From Kribbella italica (GTDB lineage Bacteria > Actinomycetota > Actinomycetes > Propionibacteriales > Kribbellaceae): a stretch of DNA of 64,000 nt. The notes under the pieces were generated by a model, which made no database searches, was not told the origin of the DNA, and was given only the letters and a program-made list of their open reading frames with translations. Made by a program: the position numbers and the translations under genes. The stretch is taken from the NCBI RefSeq assembly GCF_014205135.1, contig NZ_JACHMY010000001.1, positions 6,138,001 to 6,202,000 on the forward strand, read 5' to 3'. Of this stretch, positions 35,319-43,946 are shown in pieces. The stretch's first letter is position 1. Every line of letters begins with the position of its first letter.

Positions 35319-36110
35319 ATGACCAGCAAGGCCGAGCGCGCGATCAGCGCCCTTCGTACCGGTTACGACTCCCTCGCCGAGCTCGTCGGTGGGCTGCAGC
35401 CGGACGACCTCGTCCGTCCTTCCGGCGCGAGCGAGTGGAAGCTCGCCGACGTCCTGAGCCACCTCGGCAGCGGCGCGGAGATCAACCTCGCCCTCCTCGA
35501 AGGCGCACTCGACGGCACCGGTACGCCGGCCGCCGACTTCAACACGTCCACCTGGGACCGCTGGAACGCACTCAGCCCCGCCGACCAGGCGTCGAACTTC
35601 CTCACCGCCAACCAGAAGCTGGTCCAGCGGTACGAGGGCCTCAACGACGACCAGCTCGCCAACCTGCGCATCGACTACGGCTTCCTGCCCGAGCCCGTCG
35701 ACGTGGAGACCGCGGCGGCGATGCGGCTGAGCGAGTTCACCCTGCACAGCTGGGACGTCCGCGTCGGCCTCGACCCCGACGCGACCCTCGCCCCCGAAGC
35801 CACCGAACTCCTCCTCGACGGCATCGGCCGCCTGCTCGGCTGGGTCGGCAAGGCCGACCAACTCGACGGCACCGCAGCCCTCACGGTGAACACCACCGCC
35901 CCCGACCGCACCTTCGGCCTCACCATCGCCGACACCATCGAGCTCACCGACACCCCGGCCACTCCCGACGGCGAGCTGAACGCCCCCGCCGAGTACATCG
36001 TCCGCCTGGTCACCGGCCGGAACGCCGCGCAGTACACCCCGCCGTCGGTCACCCTGACCAGCGACAAGCTCACCCTGGACCAGCTCCGCCAGGTCTTCCC
36101 CGGCTTCTGA
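35319..36110 (+). CDS. maleylpyruvate isomerase-family mycothiol-dependent protein
   Basis: 263 aa. The N-terminal DinB-type four-helix metal-binding domain (about 1-150) has ligand His in VLSHLGSGAEINLALL, Glu nearby and EFTLHSWDVRVGLD. The C-terminal SCP2-like domain (about 165-260) carries the mycothiol side. Such proteins transfer or use mycothiol with maleylpyruvate or xenobiotics, but exact substrates are unknown. GGGAGA ribosome site. The end sequence CCGGCTTCTGA recurs 60 bp downstream in the repeat-rich spacer. Confidence 0.88.
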   Translation: MTSKAERAISALRTGYDSLAELVGGLQPDDLVRPSGASEWKLADVLSHLGSGAEINLALLEGALDGTGTPAADFNTSTWDRWNALSPADQASNFLTANQKLVQRYEGLNDDQLANLRIDYGFLPEPVDVETAAAMRLSEFTLHSWDVRVGLDPDATLAPEATELLLDGIGRLLGWVGKADQLDGTAALTVNTTAPDRTFGLTIADTIELTDTPATPDGELNAPAEYIVRLVTGRNAAQYTPPSVTLTSDKLTLDQLRQVFPGF

Positions 36111-36411
36111 GCCTTCCCGACCCGAACCAGAACGCAATCTCCCGCAAGTACTTGCCCCCATCGCAAGCACCGGCTTCTGAACCCTCCGCCGCGGCGGATC
36201 AACTTCCCCGTCTCACCGACCGCCTTCCGCCCCTCCGCCGCACGGACTGACCACCACCCTCCGCCGCGCGGACCGACCACCGGCTCCCGTCACACGGACC
36301 AGCTAACGGCGCCCGTGACACGGACCGGATAACGCCCTTGTCGTCGCGCGGGAGCAGCTTCTGACCTCCGCCGCGCGGACTGGCCACCGACCAGCCCGCG
36401 CGACGCGGTCA

Positions 36412-36562
36412 GTCGCCGAGCATCGGAAGCCAGCCGAAAACGCAACGTCCGAACAACGCGCACGGAGCCGCTAGCGTCCGAAGAGGCGAGCGCTATAGCC
36501 TCGGGTCCTTCGGACGCATCGCCTTTCTTCGGACGCACCAGGTCGGGCCGGGAGCTACACCG
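36412..36562 (+). repeat. first copy of a direct duplication
   Basis: Starts GTCGCCGAGCATCGGAAG and ends GGGAGCTACACCGGG. It matches 36716-36982 throughout, except that the second copy has extra repeats. Shared landmarks: CACGGAGCCGCTAGCGTCC and GAGCGCTATAGCCTCGGG. Confidence 0.8.
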
Positions 36563-36715
36563 GGTTGCATGGTCGCTGACGACCGAGGCAGGACGTCGGC
36601 CACCGGTCTCCGATCGCCGGGTCACCAGGCACCGGGTCACCAGGCACCGAGGTCCGGGGCACCGGGTTGCCGAGCGCCGGAAGCCGGCACAGGGTGACCG
36701 AGCGTCGGGCCACTG

Positions 36716-36982
36716 GTCGCCGAGCATCGGAAGCCAGCCGAACCACAGCGTCCGAACAACGTGCACGGAGCCGCTAGCGTCCGAAGAAGCCGTTGGCGTC
36801 CGAAGACGCGAGCGCTATAGCCTCGGGTCCTTCGGACGCATCGCGCTCCTTCGGACGCATCGCGGCTCCTTCGGACGCATCGCGGCTCCTTCGGACGCAT
36901 CGCGGCTCCTTCGGACGCATGGCGGCTCCTTCGGACGCATCGCGCTTCTTCGGACGTAACGGGTCGGGCCGGAGCTACACCG
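36716..36982 (+). repeat. second copy of the duplication, expanded by a 20-bp array
   Basis: Same landmarks as the first copy, in the same order. It has an extra GCCGTTGGCGTCCGAAGA insertion near 36789 and the 20-bp tandem array at 36832-36950, where the first copy has only one or two units. Confidence 0.8.
36832..36950 (+). repeat. 20-bp tandem repeat (about six copies)
   Basis: Unit TCGGACGCATCGCGGCTCCT repeats exactly at 36851, 36871 and 36891, with one-base variants at 36832 (19 bp), 36911 and 36931. On the minus strand it gives a low-complexity Arg/Glu/Ser/Pro frame, not believed to be coding. Confidence 0.85.
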
Positions 36983-37022
36983 GATCCTCGACCAGGCCAA
37001 GGGTGTTGCCTGGCCGCTGACG

Positions 37023-37133
37023 GCGGTACCGGTCGAAGTTCACCAGCAGCTCGACGACGACCTCGTGGAACGCCCGGCGGGTGTGGTCGCGCAGCCGGAC
37101 GTCGTCCTGGCAGGTCCGGGCCAGCAACTCGCC
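37023..37133 (-). pseudogene. remnant resembling malto-oligosyltrehalose synthase (TreY)
   Basis: About 37 codons on the minus strand read GELLARTCQDDVRLRDHTRR then AFHEVVVELLVNFDRYR, like the segment of TreY enzymes that ends RDHTRRELxEAL...FPVYR. Both sides are cut: upstream the frame breaks near 37140, and downstream it runs into the duplicated spacer and stops. No other TreY motif is present in the window. This is a fragment left by gene loss or rearrangement, if the resemblance is real. Confidence 0.45.
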
Positions 37134-37202
37134 CTGAGGGCAGGACGTCGGTCACGGGTCGCCGGGTCAGCAGGCGCAGGCTCGTGTTGCCTGGGGCGGC
37201 GG

Positions 37203-38042
37203 TCAGAGGTGGTAGGTCCGCCGGGCTGTCTCGCCGAAGACGTCAGCACGCTCGGCGGTGGTCAGGCCCTCCGTGAGTTGCTCCGCGGCGTCCACAACCT
37301 CGCCGTAGGTCGCGGCCAGCAGGCAGACCGGCCAGTCGGAGCCGAACATCACCCGGTCCGGGCCGAACGCCTCCAGGACCACGTCGGCGTACGGCTTCAG
37401 GTCGGCGACCTTCCAGCCGGTCCACGACGCCTCGGTGACCAGGCCGGAGAGTTTGCAGGTGACGTTCGGTTCGGCTGCGAGGTCTCGCAGGCCGGTGGCC
37501 CACGGCTCCAGGTCGCCGCCGATGACTGGCTTCGAGATGTGGTCCACCACGAAAGTCAGCTCGGGCAAGGCGCGAACTGTTTCGACAGCGGCCGGTAGAT
37601 GCGGGGTCTTGGTGAGCAGGTCGTAGACGAGTCCGGCCTCCGCGATCGTCGCGAGACCACGCCGTACGTCGGCCCGGTTGAGCCACTCGACGTCCGGCTC
37701 GTCGTGGACCTGGTGCCGGATTCCCTTCAGCCACGAGCCGTCCGGACGGTTCAGCAGGCCGGCCAGGGCGTTCTCGACGTCGTCGGCGGTCAGGTCGACC
37801 CACCCGACCACCCCCGCCACCAATTCGTTGCTCTCAGCAACGGCTAGGAACTCCGGCGTCTCGGCGGCCAGCCCCACGGTCTGCACAAGGACTGTCTGCG
37901 TGACATCGGCCGCGGCGGCGAGCGGCGCCAGGTCGTCCACCAGGAAGTTGCGCCGGATCGGGTCCATCGCGGACCCGACCATCCAGCTCTGCTCGCGGAC
38001 ACCGAGGTCCCAGACGTGATGGTGGGCGTCGACCCTGCTCAT
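37203..38042 (-). CDS. amidohydrolase-2 family lactonase
   Basis: 279 aa from an ATG at 38042 overlapping the ATPase stop (ATGA). TIM-barrel amidohydrolase of the PDC/L-rhamnono-lactonase/L-fuconolactonase type: metal motif DAHHHVWD (H7, H9), VVDHISKP and FGSDWPV with catalytic Asp. Probably opens the lactone made from the imported deoxysugar, giving the aldonate for the dehydratase of the same operon. It is the last gene of that operon, and a repeat-rich spacer follows. Specificity for fucose or rhamnose is not resolved. Confidence 0.82.
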   Translation of the reverse strand: MSRVDAHHHVWDLGVREQSWMVGSAMDPIRRNFLVDDLAPLAAAADVTQTVLVQTVGLAAETPEFLAVAESNELVAGVVGWVDLTADDVENALAGLLNRPDGSWLKGIRHQVHDEPDVEWLNRADVRRGLATIAEAGLVYDLLTKTPHLPAAVETVRALPELTFVVDHISKPVIGGDLEPWATGLRDLAAEPNVTCKLSGLVTEASWTGWKVADLKPYADVVLEAFGPDRVMFGSDWPVCLLAATYGEVVDAAEQLTEGLTTAERADVFGETARRTYHL

Positions 38043-39553
38043 GCGATCACCTTCTCGGCGTGGATCAGGCGGATGACCTGCTGGCTCATCCGGTCGTAGT
38101 CGTGGTCGTTGGAGACCTCGCCCTGGACGCGGTGGTCGCGCATGACGACGACACGGTCGGCGAGCGTGATCATCTCGGGCAGGTCGGAGGTGATCAGCAG
38201 GATGGCCAGGCCGTTCGCGGCCAGGTCCCAGATCAGGGTGTGGAAGGCGTCCTTGGTACGGACGTCGATCCCGACCGTGGGCTCGTCGATGATCAGGATC
38301 TCGGTCTGCGCGGCGAGCCACTTCGCCAGGGAGACCTTCTGCTGGTTGCCGCCGGACAGCGTGCCGGCCAGTTGCGCCGGGGAGGCGATCCGGATGCCGA
38401 GCTGTTCGACGTACTGCGCGACCAGCGCCGACTCCGCCTTGGCCGGGACATAACCGAGCAGCTTCCGCAGCCGGTCCCAGATCGTGACGGCGATGTTGCG
38501 GCTCACGGACTGCTCGAGGAAGACACCCTCTTCCTTGCGGTTCTCCGTGACGTAACCAATCTTGTGATTCCGCAGCGCATCCCGGACGTTCTTGATCCGC
38601 ACCTCGACGCCGCGGACCCGCACCGTGCCCGCGGTGATCCGGTCCAGCCCCAGCAACGCCTTCGCCAGCTCACTCCGACCAGCACCGACAAGCCCGTACA
38701 GCCCCACGATCTCCCCCGGCCGCACGGCCAGATCGACATCCGCATGCCCAGTCGCCGTCCCGACCCCCGACAACTCCAGCAATGGAGCAACCGACCGATC
38801 CACACTCCGCGGCGGAAGACTCAAGGCCTCGTGCACTCGGCCAACCATCAGGTCGACCACCTGGTCACGCGTCAGCTCCGACAACGCACCCGATTCCAGC
38901 ACCGACGCCCCGTCCCGCAGCACGGTGACGGTGTCGCAGATCTGGAACACCTCTTCGAGCTTGTGGCTGACGAACAGCACCGAGCGCCCGTCGTTCTTCA
39001 GCTTGTCGACCACCCGGAACAGCCGGTCGGCCTCGTTCGGCGTGATCGACGCCGTCGGCTCGTCGAGCAGCAGCACGCGGCTCTCCACCGACAGCGCCTT
39101 CGCGATCTCGACCAGCTGCGCCTGCGCCACCGACAGCTCGGTCACCGGCTGATCCGGATCGATGTCCAGCTCCAGCTCCGCCAGCCAGCGCGACGCCTCC
39201 GACCGGATCGCCGCACGATCCACCAGCCCGCGCGACGTCGGCAGCTTCTGGAGCAGGATGTTCTCCCCGACGGTGAAGCCCGGGATCAGGTTGCGCTCCT
39301 GGTGCACCACGCCGATGCCGGCCGAGGCGGACTCGTGCGGCGATCCGAAGGTCACCTCCGCACCGTCGAGCAGCAGTCGCCCACCGTCCGGCCGGTACAA
39401 CCCCGTGATCACCTTGATCAGCGTCGACTTGCCCGCGCCGTTCTCCCCGAGCAGCGCGTGCACCGAACCCGCCTCGAGCGACAGCGTCACCCCGTCAAGA
39501 GCCCGTACGCCGGGGAACAGCTTGTCCACCTTCTCGGCCACGAACAACGTCAC
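38039..39553 (-). CDS. sugar ABC transporter ATP-binding protein (two NBDs)
   Basis: 504 aa with two ATPase halves. First half: Walker A GENGAGKST near residue 36, signature LSVAQAQLVEIAKAL, Walker B VLLLDEPTAS. Second half: a degenerate P-loop GLVGAGRSEL, intact signature LSGGNQQKVSLAKWL and Walker B ILIIDEPTVG. This is the RbsA/AraG/MglA arrangement that powers CUT2 monosaccharide importers. Overlaps the permease stop and lactonase start by 4 bp each. Confidence 0.94.
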   Translation of the reverse strand: MTLFVAEKVDKLFPGVRALDGVTLSLEAGSVHALLGENGAGKSTLIKVITGLYRPDGGRLLLDGAEVTFGSPHESASAGIGVVHQERNLIPGFTVGENILLQKLPTSRGLVDRAAIRSEASRWLAELELDIDPDQPVTELSVAQAQLVEIAKALSVESRVLLLDEPTASITPNEADRLFRVVDKLKNDGRSVLFVSHKLEEVFQICDTVTVLRDGASVLESGALSELTRDQVVDLMVGRVHEALSLPPRSVDRSVAPLLELSGVGTATGHADVDLAVRPGEIVGLYGLVGAGRSELAKALLGLDRITAGTVRVRGVEVRIKNVRDALRNHKIGYVTENRKEEGVFLEQSVSRNIAVTIWDRLRKLLGYVPAKAESALVAQYVEQLGIRIASPAQLAGTLSGGNQQKVSLAKWLAAQTEILIIDEPTVGIDVRTKDAFHTLIWDLAANGLAILLITSDLPEMITLADRVVVMRDHRVQGEVSNDHDYDRMSQQVIRLIHAEKVIA

Positions 39554-40545
39554 GAGACACCTCCGGCGACCGCCGCGTCCGGCGCTTTCACGACCGTACG
39601 ACGAAGTTGCCGCCGGGTCCGGACCTGTCCGAGCACCACCGACCCGAGCACCACCGCGCCGACGACGAAGTTCACCCAGCTCGGCTCGAGCGAGAACTCG
39701 GCCCGCGCCGTGTCCACGAAGCGCACGATGAACGCGGCCAGCACCGTCCCGAGCACGACCGCCGAGCCACCCGTCAGCAGGGCACCACCGATGATCGGCG
39801 CCGCGAACGACGGCAGCAGCCAGTCGCCGCCGATGCTCTTGTTCACCCCCGGCGAGGACGCGACGGTCAGGATCGCCGCGACACCGAGGATCGCGCCGGA
39901 CAACGTGTGCGCGAGGATCACCGACCGGTCGTTCGAGATCCCCGACAGCCGGGCGGCGATCGGGTTCCCACCCGAGGCCAGCAACTGCCGCCCCGGCACC
40001 GTCCGCCGCAGCATCAACGCCAGCAGACCCGCGACCGCCAACGCCACCAGGAAGATCAGCGGCAGCACCCCGAACAACGCGTGCGACCCGAAGCTCTTCA
40101 AGCCGGCCGGATACGCGTCGACCGTCCGCGTGCCCACCAACCGGTACTGCACACCCAGCAACACTGTCATCGTCGCCAGCGTGACGATGAACCCGTTGAT
40201 CCGCGTCAGCACGACGAGCAACCCGTTGGCCAAGCCCGCGGCGGCCGCGAGCAGGAAGCCGAACAGCAGTGCCAACGGCACCGGGACTCCGTGGTCGGCC
40301 ATCATCACTCCCATCGCGGCTGCTGCGAATCCCCCGACGGCGCCGACCGCCAGGTTCAGTTGGCCCACTGCGAGGACCACCATTTGAGCTAACCCGATGA
40401 GAATGGGCACCGCCAGGAACTGAAGCAGCACTTTCAGGGAATTCGCCCCGACCAGGTCACCACCAGAGGCGATCACCAGGAAGACGAAGAACACCACGCA
40501 GATCACCAGCAAGGTCATCTCGGTCGTCTTCACGAACCGCTTCAT
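39550..40545 (-). CDS. sugar ABC transporter permease (RbsC type)
   Basis: 331 aa with about ten membrane helices, in the RbsC/BPD_transp_2 family (GQLNLAVGAVGGFAAAAMG, GGNPIAARLSGISNDRSVI, GGALLTGGSAVVLGTVLAA). It starts with ATG at 40545, overlapping the previous permease stop. It is one of two permeases encoded in tandem, which presumably form a heterodimer channel for the CUT2 importer. Confidence 0.93.
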   Translation of the reverse strand: MKRFVKTTEMTLLVICVVFFVFLVIASGGDLVGANSLKVLLQFLAVPILIGLAQMVVLAVGQLNLAVGAVGGFAAAAMGVMMADHGVPVPLALLFGFLLAAAAGLANGLLVVLTRINGFIVTLATMTVLLGVQYRLVGTRTVDAYPAGLKSFGSHALFGVLPLIFLVALAVAGLLALMLRRTVPGRQLLASGGNPIAARLSGISNDRSVILAHTLSGAILGVAAILTVASSPGVNKSIGGDWLLPSFAAPIIGGALLTGGSAVVLGTVLAAFIVRFVDTARAEFSLEPSWVNFVVGAVVLGSVVLGQVRTRRQLRRTVVKAPDAAVAGGVS

Positions 40546-41627
40546 CGTTGTCGCACCTCCTGCCGCTCCGACAGCACGGTCCGGATCCGGTCGGTGCTCA
40601 AGGCAACGAGCAGGATCAGCCCGAGGTAGATGTTCAGGCTCTCCAGCCCGACGCCGAGCAGGTCGAGCCCCTTGCGGATCACCGACGTCAGCGCCGTCCC
40701 GAGCAGTGTGCCCCAGACCGAGATGAACCCACCGGCCAGCAACGTGCCCCCGAGGATCGGTCCGAGGAACGACGGCAGCATGAACTCCTCGCCGATCGTC
40801 GCCTTGATCGAACCGGTGCTGACCGCGAGCATGAACCCGGCCAGCGCCGCCAGGCAGCCCGACATCGCGTGCGCGGTGATGACGCGCCGCGCGGTCGGGA
40901 TCCCGGACAGCTCCGCGGCCTTGACCGACGTACCGGTCATCAACAGCTCACGGCCGAGCTTGGTCCGGCTGTAGATCCAGCCGACCACCCCCATCGCGAT
41001 CACCGCGAACAACGCGAGCTGCGGGACCGCCGGTGAGCCGCAGACGTTGCCGATGCAGATGTCGGCGAGCGAGTAGTTGCGCATCTCCCGCATGCCGTCC
41101 GGCTTGGTCACGAAGGCCGCGTTGTCGGTCAGCGCCGTGTAGACGAGCGGAATCAGACCGAGCAGCAGGAAGTCCAGCGCCAGCGTCACGACGAACGAGT
41201 TGACCCCGGTCCGCGCGATCACCCAGCCGGCCAGCGCGCCGATGGCCGCGCCGGCGATCAGGCCGACCAGCAGCCCGGCGTACAGGCTGAAGTGCCACAG
41301 GTCGTACGAGATGCCGGTGATCATCATCGAGAACGCGGCCATCCGGCCGACGGCGAGGTTCATGTGCCCGATCGACAGCACGCACAGCTGCGCCAGACCG
41401 ACCACGGTGAACATCGCGATGTCCCGCAGCAGTGGGAACACCACCAGCTGCTGGTTGAAGAACGCGGGCCGCAGCAGACCGAACAGAACCGCCAGCAGCA
41501 CCACCAGGATCAGCAGACCGATCCGCTGGTTCGCCCACCAGGGAGTCCGACCACCCCGGGACGACGACGGCGGCTGATCCGGCTCCTGGAGCGCCGCGGT
41601 GGCGGTCTCCGAGACCGGAGCGCTCAC
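40542..41627 (-). CDS. sugar ABC transporter permease (RbsC type)
   Basis: 361 aa from a GTG at 41627 (GTGA overlap with the dehydratase stop). The first 30 residues are polar and Ser/Pro-rich (PDQPPSSSRGGR), then about ten helices, with GHMNLAVGRMAAFSMM and GTLLAGGFISVWGTLLG. A frame reaching 41870 is a shadow. Paired with the 39550 permease. Confidence 0.93.
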   Translation of the reverse strand: MSAPVSETATAALQEPDQPPSSSRGGRTPWWANQRIGLLILVVLLAVLFGLLRPAFFNQQLVVFPLLRDIAMFTVVGLAQLCVLSIGHMNLAVGRMAAFSMMITGISYDLWHFSLYAGLLVGLIAGAAIGALAGWVIARTGVNSFVVTLALDFLLLGLIPLVYTALTDNAAFVTKPDGMREMRNYSLADICIGNVCGSPAVPQLALFAVIAMGVVGWIYSRTKLGRELLMTGTSVKAAELSGIPTARRVITAHAMSGCLAALAGFMLAVSTGSIKATIGEEFMLPSFLGPILGGTLLAGGFISVWGTLLGTALTSVIRKGLDLLGVGLESLNIYLGLILLVALSTDRIRTVLSERQEVRQR

Positions 41628-42709
41628 GAGACGCGCCGGTCGTCGATGGCGTCCCGGTCCCAGTCGATGCCCAGGCCCGGTGCGTCCGGCGCGACCGCGT
41701 GCCCGTCGGAGATCTCCATCTCGCTCCGGGTGATCGCCCGCAGCTGCGGGATGTGCTCGACGTACCGGCCGTTCGGTACGGCGGCGGTCAGGCTGACGTG
41801 CAGCTCCATCAGGAAGTGCGGGCAGACCTCCAGGTTGAAGGTCTCGGCGAGGTGCGCCACCTTCAGCCACGGGGTGATGCCACCGATCCGGGCCACGTCG
41901 ACCTGGACGATGCCGGCCGCGCCGGCGGCGACGTACTCGCGGAACTGCGAGACGGAGTACATGGACTCCCCCACAGCCACCGGGATCGAGGTGGAGGCCG
42001 CCAGCCGGACGTGACCGGTCAGGTCGTCAGCGGGCAGCGGCTCCTCGAACCAGCTCAGGTCCAGCGGCTCGAAGGCGGCAGCACGCCGCTTGGCCTCCGG
42101 GTACGTCATGGACTGGTTGGCGTCGACCATGATGTCCAGCGCCGGCCCCACAGCATCCCGTACGGCGTGCAGCCGCTCCACGTCCTCGTGCACCCGGGGC
42201 TTGCCCACCTTGAGCTTCACCCCGGGCCAGCCGGCCTTCTGCGAGGCCAGTGCGCCAGCCACGAGCTCGTCGGTCGACAGGTGCAGCCAGCCGCCCTCGG
42301 TGTCGTACAGCGGGACGTTCCGGCGGAACCCACCGGCCAGCCGCCACAGCGGCTCACCGGCCCGACGGCAGCGCAGGTCCCACAGGGCGGTGTCGACCGC
42401 GGCCAGTGCGAGCGACGTGATCGCACCGACCGTGGTCGCCCGGGTGGACGCGAACAGGTCGTACCAGAGCCCTTCGACGTTGCGGGCGTCCGCACCGACC
42501 AGCCGCGGCAGCAGGTGGTCGCGCAGCATCGCCAGCACCGCCGTACCGCCGGTGCCGATGGTGTACGAGTAGCCGAGCCCAGCACCGCCGTCGGAGGTCT
42601 CCAGCTCGACGAAGATCGTCTCCTGCTTCAGGAACGACTGGACCGCGTCGGTCCGGACGGTCTCGACCTCGAGATCGACCAGGAAGGCTTCAGCGCGTGT
42701 GATGGTCAC
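41624..42709 (-). CDS. mandelate racemase/muconate lactonizing-type enolase-superfamily dehydratase
   Basis: 361 aa from a GTG at 42709 overlapping the solute-binding protein stop. TIM barrel with KLKVGK (two Lys), VDANQSM (Asp ligand), FEEPLP (Glu), VGESM (Glu) and a His in CPHFLMELH. This is the MR subgroup pattern of acid-sugar dehydratases such as L-fuconate, L-rhamnonate or galactonate dehydratase. With a lactonase in the same operon and an FAH-type hydrolase across the divergent promoter, it fits the third step of non-phosphorylative deoxysugar degradation. The exact sugar is inferred, not shown. Confidence 0.85.
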   Translation of the reverse strand: MTITRAEAFLVDLEVETVRTDAVQSFLKQETIFVELETSDGGAGLGYSYTIGTGGTAVLAMLRDHLLPRLVGADARNVEGLWYDLFASTRATTVGAITSLALAAVDTALWDLRCRRAGEPLWRLAGGFRRNVPLYDTEGGWLHLSTDELVAGALASQKAGWPGVKLKVGKPRVHEDVERLHAVRDAVGPALDIMVDANQSMTYPEAKRRAAAFEPLDLSWFEEPLPADDLTGHVRLAASTSIPVAVGESMYSVSQFREYVAAGAAGIVQVDVARIGGITPWLKVAHLAETFNLEVCPHFLMELHVSLTAAVPNGRYVEHIPQLRAITRSEMEISDGHAVAPDAPGLGIDWDRDAIDDRRVS

Positions 42710-43806
42710 TGGCAGCTCAGCTGGCTCGCGAACTCGGTCTGGAGCTCCTTGGTCTTGGCCTTGCGCTCGTCGTCGTAGGTGTCGACGTTGTCCTTGGTCA
42801 CCACGAACGAGCCGGAGTCGACGATCACGCCGGGCGTCTTCATCGTGCACTGCTTCGAGCCGAGCAGCGCGAGCAGCCAGCCACCGACGTACGCCTGGCC
42901 GACCGGGTTCTGCGCGACGGTCGCCGACACGCCGCCGGACCTGATGCCGGACAGGATCTTGGCGTCGTCGTCGATCGCGACCACCTTGATCGGCAGCTTG
43001 CTGCCGGCCACACCGTCGGCCGCGGCCACCGCCGGGTTGTACGCCGTGGTGACGATGCCCTTGATGTCCTTGCCCTTGGCCGCGAGCAGGTCGGCGACCG
43101 AGCGCTGCGCGGTCTGCAGGTCCTTGTCGATGTCGGTGACCACCGGCAGCTCGGTCACCTTGCCGCCGGTCTCACCGACCGCCTTCTTCACGCCGGCGAT
43201 CCGGCGCTGGGTGTTGGAGTCGACGTTGTTGCCGGTCAGGTGCACGATCGTGCCCTCGCCGCCGATCGCCTCGATGGTCGCCTTGGCCGCCTTGTACGCC
43301 GCCGCCTCGACGTCGGTGGACAGGCAGAAGTCGGCCGAGTTGGTGTCGCCGGCCGGGCAGGAGGCCAGCGAGCCGACCGCGAAGCCCTTGGACTTCAGGT
43401 CCTCGAAGGTGGTGTTGATGTCGGTCGGCGACACGCCGAAGATGCCGAACGCGTTGAAGCCCCGTGCGGCCAGCGAGGTGACCACGTTGTTCTGCTTGCT
43501 CTGGTCCCACTCGCCGGTCTCGTCGAAGGTCACGTCGCCGAGCTTGAACTCGGTCTTGTCCAGCTCGGCGGTAGCCTTCCAGGGCTGGAAGTAGGGGTGC
43601 GCGCCGCCGGGAATGAGTGCCAGCTTCACGCTGGAGCCGTCCTTGAGGGTGACCGGACCGCCGGTGGAGCCGGTCGACGCGTCGTCGCCCGCCGTACCGC
43701 CCGTGCTGTCGTTGGAGCTCTTGGTGCTGCAACCGGTGGCGGCCAGGGCGAGCACGGCCAGGCCGGCGACGGCTGTCCTTCGGTACCACAACGCGGGCTT
43801 GGGCAT
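42706..43806 (-). CDS. sugar-binding lipoprotein of CUT2 ABC importer
   Basis: 366 aa with the lipobox ALAATGC and Ser/Thr/Gly linker at the N-terminus (Cys near residue 26). The mature fold is the RbsB/periplasmic binding type 1 (SVKLALIPGGAHPYFQPW, NAFGIFGVSPTDINTTFEDL, KDIKGIVTTAYNPAVAAADG). It catches the monosaccharide. First gene of the six-gene operon; the palindrome at 43824-43835 is 18 bp before its start. Confidence 0.92.
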   Translation of the reverse strand: MPKPALWYRRTAVAGLAVLALAATGCSTKSSNDSTGGTAGDDASTGSTGGPVTLKDGSSVKLALIPGGAHPYFQPWKATAELDKTEFKLGDVTFDETGEWDQSKQNNVVTSLAARGFNAFGIFGVSPTDINTTFEDLKSKGFAVGSLASCPAGDTNSADFCLSTDVEAAAYKAAKATIEAIGGEGTIVHLTGNNVDSNTQRRIAGVKKAVGETGGKVTELPVVTDIDKDLQTAQRSVADLLAAKGKDIKGIVTTAYNPAVAAADGVAGSKLPIKVVAIDDDAKILSGIRSGGVSATVAQNPVGQAYVGGWLLALLGSKQCTMKTPGVIVDSGSFVVTKDNVDTYDDERKAKTKELQTEFASQLSCQ

Positions 43807-43823
43807 GGGGCGCTCCCTCGAAG

Positions 43824-43835
43824 ATCCTATAGGAT
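43824..43835. promoter_or_regulatory. perfect palindrome, candidate operator for GntR regulator
   Basis: ATCCTATAGGAT is fully self-complementary and AT-rich against a GC-rich background. It lies 18 bp upstream of the binding-protein start, in the 140-bp divergent region next to the GntR gene (43947), and could overlap the -10 or the transcript start. Repression by that regulator is inferred. Confidence 0.6.
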
Positions 43836-43946
43836 ATTGCGAAGCTGATGCTGCCGCTTCACACTGGTGGCGTCAACCCTTGCCCGGGTAACGACTGAGC
43901 ACGGCCGCCGGGTCAGGCAGAATGGGATGCTTCGGGAGGAGCGACG

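Larger units (their letters stand above)
36111..37202. other. gene-free repeat-rich spacer
   Basis: About 1.1 kb without a credible full gene. It holds degenerate CCTCCGCCGCGCGGAC units (near 36233, 36259, 36366), a direct duplication (36412-36562 and 36716-36982), a 20-bp tandem array inside the second copy, and a TreY-like remnant (37023-37133). The frames across it translate to repetitive Arg/Pro-rich sequence without family resemblance and are not called. Confidence 0.75.

Noticed and set aside
36815..37000. 61-aa minus-strand frame across the 20-bp array with repeated Arg/Pro/Glu/Ser-type residues
   Set aside because: The protein repeat follows the DNA repeat and no start, ribosome site or family supports it.
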